Below are positions 52,537-63,276 of a stretch of DNA of 64,000 nucleotides, in pieces. Source of the stretch: Albidovulum sp. (lineage in GTDB: Bacteria > Pseudomonadota > Alphaproteobacteria > Rhodobacterales > Rhodobacteraceae). The DNA is taken from the NCBI GenBank assembly GCA_020637635.1, contig JACKKB010000006.1, forward strand, positions 62,001-126,000. Reading direction: 5' to 3'. Position 1 is the stretch's first letter. Every line of letters begins with the position of its first letter. Under the pieces are notes generated by a model. That model was given only the letters and a program-made list of their open reading frames with translations. It had not been told where the DNA came from and did no database searches. Both the position numbers and the translations under genes were made by a program.

Positions 52537-52968
52537 TCAGGTGGCGGGAGGCATCCGCCCCCTGGTCGGTGGTCCGATGACATGGGCCGGGGGCGGTTCC
52601 GCCTCCGGCCCTTTTGCTGAGGGCGCACCAAGGGCGTTGGGCAGGTCCGGCGGCGGGCAGCGCATCGCCTCGGCCAGCGGCAACCGGCGGGTGCGGGCGC
52701 GACCGCATTCGAAGCTGCCCGCCCGGAATGCCCGGCAGGCCTCGGGGCGGTGCCGGTAAAGGGCGCAGGTCAGGCGGTTGTCGGCGGTCCGGGTCAGCTG
52801 CGCGCAGTGCCCGTCGCGCATGGCCATGAAGAGGCGCCCGTCGATCTCTGTCAGGGCCGAGGGCGGGATCTCGCGGCCGGCATCTTCGGGAAGGATCGCG
52901 ACATAGCGGTCATGCGTGCCGAAACAGCAGGCGCCGCAGGTCGTACAGTCAGCACGATCGGAGGGCAA
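52537..52968 (-). CDS. YkgJ-family cysteine-cluster protein
   Basis: A 143-residue protein with N-terminal D-C-T-T-C-G-A-C-C-F, then C-A-L-Y-R-H-R-P-E-A-C-R-A-F in the middle: the YkgJ pattern of a metal- or Fe-S-binding cysteine cluster. The start is a TTG at 52968: a TGA stop in frame just upstream and no other start fit, and D-C-T-T-C-G must be near the N terminus. It ends 3 bp from the mmsA stop. It interrupts the valine cluster on the opposite strand, so it is not part of it. Confidence 0.75.
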   Translation of the reverse strand: MPSDRADCTTCGACCFGTHDRYVAILPEDAGREIPPSALTEIDGRLFMAMRDGHCAQLTRTADNRLTCALYRHRPEACRAFRAGSFECGRARTRRLPLAEAMRCPPPDLPNALGAPSAKGPEAEPPPAHVIGPPTRGRMPPAT

Positions 52969-53070
52969 TCGAAGGACCCGGAAGCCGCGCCGGCCAGGGC
53001 CGCGTCATGCCCCCGGCGTGCGCCGTGCGCGCCATATCCCGGCGCTGTTCGGGCCGCAAGGGGCGGAAAT

Positions 53071-53096
53071 GAAAAGGGAGGGGTCGCCCCCTCCCC
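53071..53096 (-). terminator. Terminator of the CTERM-sorted protein gene
   Basis: On the minus strand GGGAGGGG, GCGA loop, CCCCTCCC, then TTTTC. An 8-bp stem ending in a short T-run, 24 bp after the stop. Confidence 0.8.
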
Positions 53097-53119
53097 TTCG
53101 GATCTCGAACCGGCTGGCC

Positions 53120-53767
53120 TCAGGCCTTGCGGCGGCGGCGCAGAGCGGCCAGGCCGCCAAGGCCGCCCAGGAGCAGGAGCCCCGCTGCGGGCACCGGCAC
53201 AGGCGCCGGCGGCGTGGTGGTCGAGCCACCCGAACCGCCCGCACTGCAGCTGGCGCTGCCGGTCTGGCAGGTGCGATAGAAGAGCCCGGCGACGCGGGTC
53301 TTGTGGCTGCTCAGCCAGTCGCCCGTCAGCTGGCTCGGATCGAGCAGGAACGCGGCGAAGCCACGGCCGGCCTTCAGCACGAGCACGACCTCGGTCGCGA
53401 CCGGGAACTGATCGAGCGTCCAGGTGCCCGAGGTCGCCCGCCGGGCGGAATTGAGCGTCAGGTCGATGAACCCGTCACCGCGGCTGGTCTGCTTGAAACC
53501 CGACTTGCCGTTGGCACTGCGCCGATCCTTGTCGGCGAGCGACCAGGAGCCGTTCGCATCGTCGAAAACGCCGCCCAGCTTGGCGATGTTCTTCGCCGAC
53601 AGTCCGCCACGGCCACAGGCCGCACCGATCGGATCGCTGACCGAGGTCGCCGCAAAGTCGAGCGACTTCTTTCCAAGGGTCGTCGTGCAGGTCGCGGCAT
53701 TTGCCGCACCAAGGGACCCCACCATGGCGGCCGCCCCAACAACAGCCGCGAGCACATGCTTTCTCAT
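53120..53767 (-). CDS. Secreted protein with a VPLPA/PEP-CTERM-type sorting tail
   Basis: A 215-residue protein. A signal peptide occupies residues 1-24 (cleavage after A-A-N-A), cysteines are scattered in the exported part, and the C terminus has P-V-P-V-P-A-A-G, a hydrophobic helix L-L-L-L-G-G-L-G-G-L-A-A-L and R-R-R-R, the architecture of proteins sorted by an exosortase. The exosortase itself is not in this window. The function is unknown; likely an extracellular or surface protein. Low similarity to neighbours and strong own terminator suggest an independent unit. Confidence 0.8.
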   Translation of the reverse strand: MRKHVLAAVVGAAAMVGSLGAANAATCTTTLGKKSLDFAATSVSDPIGAACGRGGLSAKNIAKLGGVFDDANGSWSLADKDRRSANGKSGFKQTSRGDGFIDLTLNSARRATSGTWTLDQFPVATEVVLVLKAGRGFAAFLLDPSQLTGDWLSSHKTRVAGLFYRTCQTGSASCSAGGSGGSTTTPPAPVPVPAAGLLLLGGLGGLAALRRRRKA

Positions 53768-54137
53768 GTCACCCTCCGAAACACTAAAAGTTCGTTACAC
53801 CCTTCTCGCCTTCGTGTTTGCCGGCTCGGGACAGGGTTGTCAAAACCTTAAAGGCGCTTTTCGCCACTTCTGCGCGAATTCGATCCAATTCGCCTCAGTT
53901 CCGCCACGTTTTCCGCGGGTATGAAACCCGCTCGCGTGCACAGTTATGACTTGGGGTATCCTTTGTTGAGAAAACGCGAACAGTATGGCCTGTTTGTCAT
54001 GATAAACACCGTCTTTCCGAATCGATCCGGAAGAATGTGGCACAATTCGGGCGCCCGTCCGGGGCCCAAACGGATGCTTGCGTCGCGCGTCCGGATGGCG
54101 TTAATTAAACGCACGTTCATTTTATCGGGAGGCCGGA
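53768..54137. other. 370-bp A/T-richer divergent promoter region
   Basis: This gap is clearly lower in GC than its surroundings. It holds no convincing ORF. AACG-CA-CGTT at 54108-54117 and TTAATTAA at 54101-54108 lie 20-37 bp before the isobutyryl-CoA dehydrogenase start, probably an operator. The left side must carry the promoter of the CTERM protein. Confidence 0.6.
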
Positions 54138-55283
54138 ATGGACCTGTCGCTCAGCGAGGAGCAATCGGCGATTTTCGACATGGCGCTGGCCTTCGGGAAG
54201 GAGCATGTCGCCCCCCACGCGCGCGATTGGGAACGCGACGGAACCATCCCGAAGACACTCTGGCCCAAGGCGGCGGCGCTCGGCCTCGGCGGCATCTACG
54301 TGCGCGAAGAACACGGCGGCTCGGGCCTCGGGCGGCTCGATGCGACGCTCGTCTTCGAGGCGCTGGCGATGTCTTGCCCGGCGGTCGGATCGTTCCTGTC
54401 GATCCACAACATGTGTGGCGGCATGATCGACAGGTTCGGCTCGCCCGAGACCCGGGCGCGCTGGCTCCCGGCCCTCTGCTCGATGGAAAGGATCTTCTCC
54501 TATTGCCTTACCGAACCCGGCTCGGGCTCCGACGCGGCGGCGCTCAGAACCCGTGCCGAGCGCACCGACGAGGGCTGGAAACTGAACGGAACCAAGGCCT
54601 TCATCTCGGGCGGCGGCTATTCCGATGCCTATGTCGTCATGGTCCGCACCGGCGCGGACGGGCCGAGAGGCATCTCGACCGTGATCGTCGAGGACGGCAC
54701 GCCCGGGCTTTCCTTCGGCGGGCTCGAGGAGAAGATGGGCTGGCGCGCGCAGCCGACCGCCCAGGTCCAGTTCGACGATTGCGTGATCCCGGCCGAAAAC
54801 CTCGTCGGCGACGAGGGCAAGGGCTTCGGCTACGCGATGGCCGGGCTCGACGGCGGGCGGCTCAACATCGCGGCATCGGCACTTGGCGGCGCGCAGGCGG
54901 CGCTTGACGCGACGCTGGCCTACATGGGCGAGCGCATGGCGTTCGGCCGCACGCTCGACCAGTTCCAGGCGCTGCAGTTCCGGCTGGCCGAACTTGAGAC
55001 CAGGCTGCAGTCGGCGCGCATCTTCCTGCGCCAGGCGGCCTGGAAGCTGGACCACGGGACGCCCGATGCGACGAAGTTCTGCGCCATGGCCAAGATGCTT
55101 GTCACCGACAACGCCTTCGAGGTTGCCAACCAGTGCCTGCAACTGCATGGCGGCTACGGCTATCTGGCCGACTACGGGATCGAGAAGATCGTCCGCGACC
55201 TGCGCGTGCACCAGATCCTCGAGGGCACGAACGAGATCATGCGGCTGATCGTGGCGCGCGCGCTTCTGGCCGAGAGAGGCTGA
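54138..55283 (+). CDS. Acyl-CoA dehydrogenase, isobutyryl-CoA dehydrogenase type
   Basis: A 381-residue FAD enzyme. Seen: Y-C-L-T-E-P-G-S-G-S-D-A-A at about 122-134, the G-T-K-A-F-I-S-G-G-G motif at 153-162, and the catalytic glutamate region L-E-G-T-N-E-I-M-R near 359-367. Its place before the hydrolase and mmsB indicates isobutyryl-CoA as substrate (valine degradation). GGGAGG precedes the ATG. Confidence 0.9.
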   Translation: MDLSLSEEQSAIFDMALAFGKEHVAPHARDWERDGTIPKTLWPKAAALGLGGIYVREEHGGSGLGRLDATLVFEALAMSCPAVGSFLSIHNMCGGMIDRFGSPETRARWLPALCSMERIFSYCLTEPGSGSDAAALRTRAERTDEGWKLNGTKAFISGGGYSDAYVVMVRTGADGPRGISTVIVEDGTPGLSFGGLEEKMGWRAQPTAQVQFDDCVIPAENLVGDEGKGFGYAMAGLDGGRLNIAASALGGAQAALDATLAYMGERMAFGRTLDQFQALQFRLAELETRLQSARIFLRQAAWKLDHGTPDATKFCAMAKMLVTDNAFEVANQCLQLHGGYGYLADYGIEKIVRDLRVHQILEGTNEIMRLIVARALLAERG

Positions 55284-56329
55284 TGGCCGAGATCGCGATC
55301 CGCCGCGACGGCCGCGCCGGGCGCATCACGCTCACCCGGCCGCAGGCGCTGAACGCGCTGACCTACGAGATGTGCCTGGCGATCGACGCGGCGCTCGTGG
55401 CCTGGGCGGGCGATCCCGCGGTGGCGCTCGTCCTGATCGATGCCGAGGGCGAACGCGCGTTCTGCGCCGGCGGCGACATTGCCGAGATGTATGCCACCGG
55501 CATGGCGGGCGACTTCGGCTACGGGCGCCGCTTCTGGGCCGACGAGTACCGGATGAACGCGCGCATCGCGGAGTATGGCAAGCCGGTGGTGAGCTTCCTG
55601 CAGGGCTTCACGATGGGTGGCGGCGTCGGGCTTGGCTGCCATGGCAGCCACAGGCTCGTCGGCGAGAGCGCGCAGATCGCGATGCCGGAGTGCGGGATCG
55701 GGCTGGTGCCGGATGTGGGCGGGACCTTCATCCTCGCCTCGGCGCCGGGCCATCTTGGCGACTATGTCGGAACCACCGGGGCACGGCTCGGCCCGGCCGA
55801 TGCCATTCTCGCGGGATTTGCCGATCACTTCGTGCCCGAAGCGCAATGGCAGGCGTTGAAGGCGGCGCTTGCCGAAACCGGCGATGTGACCTGCCTCAGC
55901 CCTGCCGCGGCCAGGCCGCCCGAGGGTCGGCTTGCCGGTCTCAGGGCCGAGATCGACCGGCATTTCGGCGCCGGCGGGCTGGCCGCGGTGGCAGCGTCGC
56001 TCGCCGCCGGCCCCGGCCCCCTTGCGGCCGAGGCTGGCAAGGCGCTGGCCCGCGTCGCGCCGCTTTCGGCGGCCTGCACGATCGAGATGCTGGCGCGATT
56101 GCGCGGGCGGGCGACGATCCGGGAGGCGCTGGCGCTGGAATACCGCTTCACCTGGCGGGCAATGGAGCAGGCGGATTTCCTCGAAGGCATCCGCGCGCAG
56201 ATCATAGACAAGGACAGGACGCCGCGGTGGCGTCATGCCGGGCCCGGGGCGGTTCCGGACGCAGACGTCGCGGCGATGCTCGCGCCGCTCGGCGACAACG
56301 CCCTGACATTCGAGGAGGAGATTCGATGA
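55283..56329 (+). CDS. 3-hydroxyisobutyryl-CoA hydrolase
   Basis: A 348-residue crotonase with R-A-F-C-A-G-G-D-I and G-F-T-M-G-G-G-V-G-L-G-C-H-G motifs, then E-C-G-I-G-L-V-P-D-V-G-G. The extra C-terminal part (over 90 residues beyond a typical hydratase) is typical of hydrolases of this group. It releases CoA from 3-hydroxyisobutyryl-CoA. Start codon overlaps the previous stop by one base (TGATG). Confidence 0.93.
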   Translation: MAEIAIRRDGRAGRITLTRPQALNALTYEMCLAIDAALVAWAGDPAVALVLIDAEGERAFCAGGDIAEMYATGMAGDFGYGRRFWADEYRMNARIAEYGKPVVSFLQGFTMGGGVGLGCHGSHRLVGESAQIAMPECGIGLVPDVGGTFILASAPGHLGDYVGTTGARLGPADAILAGFADHFVPEAQWQALKAALAETGDVTCLSPAAARPPEGRLAGLRAEIDRHFGAGGLAAVAASLAAGPGPLAAEAGKALARVAPLSAACTIEMLARLRGRATIREALALEYRFTWRAMEQADFLEGIRAQIIDKDRTPRWRHAGPGAVPDADVAAMLAPLGDNALTFEEEIR

Positions 56330-57198
56330 AGATCGCATTCGTCGGGCTGGGAAACATGGGGGCGCCGATGGCGCGCAACCTCGCGGCGGCCGGTCATGAG
56401 GTGGCCGGCTTCGATACCGCCGCCCCGGTTCCCGAGGGTGTCGTTCCGGCGGCGAGCGCGGCCGCGGCAGCCGCCGGCGCCGATGTGGTCATCACCATGC
56501 TGCCGAACGGCACCATCCTGCGGGCGGTCGCGGCGCAGGTGATCCCGGCGATGCGCCCGGGCGCGGTGCTCTGCGACTGCTCGACCGTCGATGTCGAAAG
56601 CGCCCGCGCGGTCGCGGCCGAGGCGGCGGCGTCCGGGCTCGGCGCGCTCGACGCGCCGGTCTCGGGCGGGGTCGGCGGGGCCACCGCTGGCACGCTCACC
56701 TTCATGGTCGGGGGCACCGGGGCGGCCTTCGCCACGGTCGGGCCGCTCTTCGAGATCATGGGCCAGAAGGCCGTACATTGCGGCGAGGCCGGCGCCGGCC
56801 AGGCCGCGAAGATCTGCAACAACATGATCCTCGGCGTGACCATGATCGCCACCTGCGAGGCGTTCGCGCTGGCCGACAAGCTGGGGCTCGACCGGCAGAA
56901 GATGTTCGATGTCGTGTCGACCTCCTCGGGCTATTCCTGGACCATGAACGTCTATTGCCCGGCCCCGGGGGTGGGGCCGAAGTCGCCGGCCGACAACGGC
57001 TATCGACCGGGGTTTGCGGCCGATCTGATGCTGAAGGACCTGCGGCTTTCCCAGCAGGCCGCCGAGGGCGCCGATGCCGACACGCCGATGGGCGCGCTTG
57101 CCGCCGAGCTCTATGCCCGCTTCGTCGAGGAGGAGGACGGCAGCGGGATGGATTTCTCGGCGATGCTGCCGCGGTTCGAGAAGCGCCACAGGGGATGA
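56326..57198 (+). CDS. mmsB: 3-hydroxyisobutyrate dehydrogenase
   Basis: A 290-residue NAD-dependent dehydrogenase. Rossmann motif F-V-G-L-G-N-M-G-A-P-M at 5-15, D-A-P-V-S-G-G-V-G-G at about 109-118, catalytic Lys162 in A-A-K-I-C-N-N. Oxidises 3-hydroxyisobutyrate to methylmalonate semialdehyde, the substrate of MmsA. Its ATGA overlaps the hydrolase stop, so the three genes are one operon. Confidence 0.96.
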   Translation: MKIAFVGLGNMGAPMARNLAAAGHEVAGFDTAAPVPEGVVPAASAAAAAAGADVVITMLPNGTILRAVAAQVIPAMRPGAVLCDCSTVDVESARAVAAEAAASGLGALDAPVSGGVGGATAGTLTFMVGGTGAAFATVGPLFEIMGQKAVHCGEAGAGQAAKICNNMILGVTMIATCEAFALADKLGLDRQKMFDVVSTSSGYSWTMNVYCPAPGVGPKSPADNGYRPGFAADLMLKDLRLSQQAAEGADADTPMGALAAELYARFVEEEDGSGMDFSAMLPRFEKRHRG

Positions 57199-57261
57199 GC
57201 TGACGCGCCGCACTCTCTGGGGCTTTCCGGGGTCAATGCCGGATCGACCACCGCCGGCCCC

Positions 57262-57930
57262 GCCCTGGCCCCCCTGCCCGAGGCCGGCCGCGCCCGGCTT
57301 GACCGCCGGTGCCGGCGCGGCTGGCCCAGGGCAAGGGCCCTCTTTCGTCCCGGCGAAGGCGCCCGCGGCGTCATCCCGGTGCCCGGCGGGCGGATCGAGG
57401 TGTTCCTCGGCGGGCCGACGGGCCTTGGCATCCCGCTCTTTGAGGTGGCGCCCGGGCCCTCCGGTGTGCGCACGACGCTCGGCCTGCTCGGCGGCGCGTC
57501 CCGCTCCGGCGCGGCGATCGCCGCCCGATCAGGCCTCATCCTGCAGGTCCGGCGCGAGGCGCGACCGGCGCAAGGGGCGGTTCGGCGCCGTGCCGACGCT
57601 TCGTCTCCAGCCCGTCTGCGGCCCGTCTGCAGCGCGTTTGCGGCGCATTTGCGGGGCGTTTGCGGGGCGTTTGCGGGGGAAGATGCACTGCCGGAACGCG
57701 TCGCCCTTCAACGGGTCGAGAGCCGGCGCGCCAGGGCGCTTGCCGGCCGTGCAGAACAGGCGCGGGTCACTGCCGCGCACCAGGAACTTGCCGCCGCCGT
57801 CGGCACGGGCGCGCGCGGCGATCCCGCGCCGGCTCGATGCCTTTGCGCGGGCCGGCCGGGTCGCGGCCGAGCGTGGCACCGTGGCGCTCGCCGATCTGCC
57901 TGCACTGCGGCGGCTTGCCGCAGGCGGCGC
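57262..57930 (+). pseudogene. Crp/Fnr-family regulator, decayed
   Basis: The frame from 57262 reads like a Crp/Fnr regulator: L-F-R-P-G-E-G-A-R-G, G-G-R-I-E-V-F-L-G-G-P-T-G and T-T-L-G-L-L-G-G, then R-V-A-L-Q-R-V-E-S-R-like and A-A-H-Q-E-L-A-A-A-V-G-T of the helix-turn-helix. An extra G at about 57808 shifts the frame; the next frame continues with R-R-L-D-A-F-A-R-A-G-R-V-A. The middle is replaced by degenerate sequence including four 11-bp repeats (57634-57677), no start codon is clear, and the final stop is lost. It sits just before a DUF2892 gene, a common pairing. Confidence 0.7.
57634..57677 (+). repeat. Four 11-bp repeats inside the Crp/Fnr pseudogene
   Basis: Units GCGTTTGCGGC, GCATTTGCGGG, GCGTTTGCGGG and GCGTTTGCGGG start at 57634, 57645, 57656 and 57667. 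The period is not a multiple of three. Confidence 0.8.
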
Positions 57931-58024
57931 CCGGTGCGACGAGATCGCAGACAGCGCCCCGGTTCGGTTCCATAGTGGCGAAGACGGGTCGGGTTGGCCC
58001 GCAGGCTGTTCCAAGGAGACTAGT

Positions 58025-58234
58025 ATGTTCAAGACCAATGTCGGCGACATCGACCGCACGCTGCGCCTCTTCCTCGGCCTGGCGCTGATCGCCTGGTGGT
58101 ATTTCTCGTCCGGCACGGGGCTGAACTGGCTGCCGCTCGTGCTCGGCATCGTCGCGCTCGGCACCGGATTGATGCGCACCTGCCCGCTCTATTCGTTGCT
58201 TGGGCTCAACACCTGCCCGATGAAGAAGGGCTAG
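58025..58234 (+). CDS. DUF2892 (YgaP-like) membrane protein
   Basis: A 69-residue membrane protein. N-terminal V-G-D-I-D-R-T-L-R is the family start, then two hydrophobic helices (about 14-31 and 36-54) and the terminal C-P-L-Y-S-L-L-G-L-N-T-C-P, with paired cysteines. Stand-alone versions are usually found with Crp/Fnr regulators and sulfur-related genes; here the regulator has decayed. AAGGAG site before the ATG. Confidence 0.9.
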   Translation: MFKTNVGDIDRTLRLFLGLALIAWWYFSSGTGLNWLPLVLGIVALGTGLMRTCPLYSLLGLNTCPMKKG

Positions 58235-58300
58235 GCGCTCGCACGCGACCGCCGGGCCCTGCTATCATGGCCGGGTGTCATGAGTAGACGGAGGTCCGCG

Positions 58301-58621
58301 ATGCCCCGCTTCCGCGCCGCCCTTGCAACCGGGCTTGCCCTTGCGCTCGCCGCGGCGGTGCCGGCGGGCGCCAACTGCCGGATCCTGAAGGAGACCGGCA
58401 AGTGCATCTTCGTGCCCAAAGCGGCGCGCCACGTACCCGATTTCGCCGTCGGCGACGCCTTTCCGGTCTACAAGTTCAGCATGCTGATCGACATCGACCG
58501 CTACGGGCTGAAACCCGTCGACGGGGCATGGCGCTATTACAAGTCAGGCCCCGACATCTACCGGGTCGACGCCACGACCTACCGCGTGCTCGAGATCATC
58601 CAAGGCTATCGTCGGCGCTGA
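58301..58621 (+). CDS. Small exported hypothetical protein
   Basis: A 106-residue protein with a clear signal peptide at 1-24 (cleavage after A-G-A), then about 80 residues with two cysteines (N-C-R and K-C-I). I do not recognise a family. An ATG seven codons earlier exists, but the GGAGG site 6 nt before 58301 favours this start. It ends 2 bp before the convergent uvrA stop. Confidence 0.75.
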   Translation: MPRFRAALATGLALALAAAVPAGANCRILKETGKCIFVPKAARHVPDFAVGDAFPVYKFSMLIDIDRYGLKPVDGAWRYYKSGPDIYRVDATTYRVLEIIQGYRRR

Positions 58622-58623
58622 GG

Positions 58624-61485
<2,862 letters not shown>

Positions 61486-61550
61486 GCCTGCCCCCGCGGA
61501 TCAGGGTTAAGAGATAGTCGAAGCCGGACGAGTCTCCAACCGCAATCTGA

Positions 61551-61565
61551 GAACAATAGGCGAAC
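61551..61565 (-). promoter_or_regulatory. LexA (SOS) box of uvrA
   Basis: GAAC-AATAGGC-GAAC on the plus strand, equal to GTTC-N7-GTTC on the uvrA strand: the alphaproteobacterial LexA site. It lies 66 bp before the uvrA start. The other side of the same gap contains the promoter of the rhodanese gene. Confidence 0.85.
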
Positions 61566-61675
61566 TCTCGCAACGCAAGGTCACAAGACCGCGAAAGGCG
61601 ATTTCAAATTCACGAAACTGAATATAATCTTGCCAGGCGCCCGAATCCGTGGCGCGGCCCATGAGACGGAATGAC

Positions 61676-62032
61676 ATGAGACTCTTCGGTTCCTCCCCCG
61701 CCCCCCGGATGCCGGCCTCAGACATCGTCGCCCGCGTGGGCACCGGCGAGATTGTGTTGATCGACGTGCGCGAGGCGGGCGAGCTTGCTGCCTTCGGCAG
61801 GGCCGAGGGCGCGCTGCACGTGCCGCTCGCGGTGCTGCGGATGAAATGTGACCCGTCGTGCCCGGAGTGCCTGGCCGAGCTGAAGTCCGGCCGGCCGATC
61901 GCGCTCTACTGCGCCTCGGGCGCGCGCAGCCAGATGGCTGCGCAGGTGCTGAAATCGCTCGGTCATGGCGAGGTCGTCAATCTCGGCGGTCTCGGCGACT
62001 GGATCGCGGCGGGCGGCGCGGTCAGCCGCTAG
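61676..62032 (+). CDS. Rhodanese-like sulfurtransferase domain protein
   Basis: A 118-residue single rhodanese domain. Active-site loop A-L-Y-C-A-S-G-A-R-S (Cys79). A second cluster of cysteines, C-D-P-S-C-P-E-C at 58-65, is unusual for the family. Transfers sulfane sulfur in the cytosol. The ATG at 61676 has ACGGA 7 nt before it; two upstream ATGs lack this. It overlaps the convergent MFS gene by 11 bp. Confidence 0.85.
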   Translation: MRLFGSSPAPRMPASDIVARVGTGEIVLIDVREAGELAAFGRAEGALHVPLAVLRMKCDPSCPECLAELKSGRPIALYCASGARSQMAAQVLKSLGHGEVVNLGGLGDWIAAGGAVSR

Positions 62033-63197
62033 GCTGGCGCGCCCGTCGACGGGCAAGCCAGCCATGGGTCGCGATGCCGCCGAGGCAGAGCGGCAGGCCG
62101 AACCAGAGCACCGCCGGAAGGCCCCACAGGTCGGTCATCCGCAACAGGACGGGCGTGCCGAGCGTGGTGCCGACGTTGCCGAGCTGAGCGATGGCGCCCG
62201 CAGCCTCGGCCCTTGCCGGACCGGCATCGTTCAGTTCCGAGATGGCGGCGAAGCTGCCGCCCTGGACGAGGCCGAGCGCGCCCGAGATGGCCATGACAGC
62301 GACAAGCGCCATCACCCCCTGGCCGGCGCTGGCGACCAGGAGCGCGATGACGAGCGCGGTCGCGCCCAGGCCGACCTGGACGGTAAGGACCGCGCCCCGC
62401 GCCCGGGTGAGCGCCACTCCGAGACCGAGCGAGACCACGATCGAGACGAGCGGCATCACCGTTGCCGTCAGAAGGCGCCATTCGGGGGCGATGAGATCGG
62501 GCAGCAGGGTCAGGAAGGCCACGAACATCAGCGTGTAGAAGACGAAGCCGAGTGCCGGGGCGGCAATGCGCGGCGAGGCATAGATGCGCCGGTGCGCCTC
62601 GATCAGCCCGGCGCCGGCGATGGCGTCGCGCGGCACCCTTTCGCTTTTCGCGAGCAGGACCGAGAGCAGCAGCGCCGCACCCGCCATGAGTGCCGCATGG
62701 CACAGGAAGAGCGCCGCCGGCCCCGACGCCGCGACGAGCGGGCGTCCGACGAAGGCGGTGATCGCGAAGGCAACGGCGAAGAAGGTCGACCAGAGCGTCA
62801 TCGCCGCCGGCTGGTCCTCGGGGCGCGCGCTGGCCGCGATCAGGACCGGGGCGGCCACGACGATGGCGAGATGGCTCATCCCCTCGAGTGCGCGAAGCAC
62901 GATCATCACCGCGAGCGGCGGCATCAGGCTCTCGGCCAGCGACAGCGCGGCGCCGACGACGAGGGCGGCAAGCAGCATCCGCCGCGGGCCGATCCGTGCC
63001 ACCGCGATCCCGGCCGTCGTGCCGAAGAGGATGCCGACAAAGCCCACGACCGAGACGACGAGGCCGAGCCAGACCCCCGCCCCCGGCCAGACCGGGCGCA
63101 GCAGGTCGATGATCACGGCGGTCTTGGCGAACTGGCCCGCGGCGGTGAGCCCGGCGAACCAGAGCGCCGCGATCAATCCCCAGCGGGTTCCGGCCAT
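62022..63197 (-). CDS. MFS transporter
   Basis: A 391-residue membrane protein with about 12 hydrophobic helices and the R-I-G-P-R-R loop between helices 2 and 3 typical of the superfamily. Substrate unknown; no efflux or sugar signature stands out. I chose the ATG at 63197 (AGGA 8 nt upstream); a GTG two codons earlier is possible. Confidence 0.88.
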   Translation of the reverse strand: MAGTRWGLIAALWFAGLTAAGQFAKTAVIIDLLRPVWPGAGVWLGLVVSVVGFVGILFGTTAGIAVARIGPRRMLLAALVVGAALSLAESLMPPLAVMIVLRALEGMSHLAIVVAAPVLIAASARPEDQPAAMTLWSTFFAVAFAITAFVGRPLVAASGPAALFLCHAALMAGAALLLSVLLAKSERVPRDAIAGAGLIEAHRRIYASPRIAAPALGFVFYTLMFVAFLTLLPDLIAPEWRLLTATVMPLVSIVVSLGLGVALTRARGAVLTVQVGLGATALVIALLVASAGQGVMALVAVMAISGALGLVQGGSFAAISELNDAGPARAEAAGAIAQLGNVGTTLGTPVLLRMTDLWGLPAVLWFGLPLCLGGIATHGWLARRRARQPSG

Positions 63198-63276
63198 GGC
63201 CACGTTCCTTTCCGGTCCGCCGGCGATGGCTGCGCCCGGCCCTTCGCCCGCGCTGCGGCGCGCGGGGCTGTCGGGC

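Noticed and set aside
53840..54043. 67-codon frame in the divergent gap upstream of the isobutyryl-CoA dehydrogenase gene
   Set aside because: No SD and odd composition. It covers the A/T-rich promoter region.
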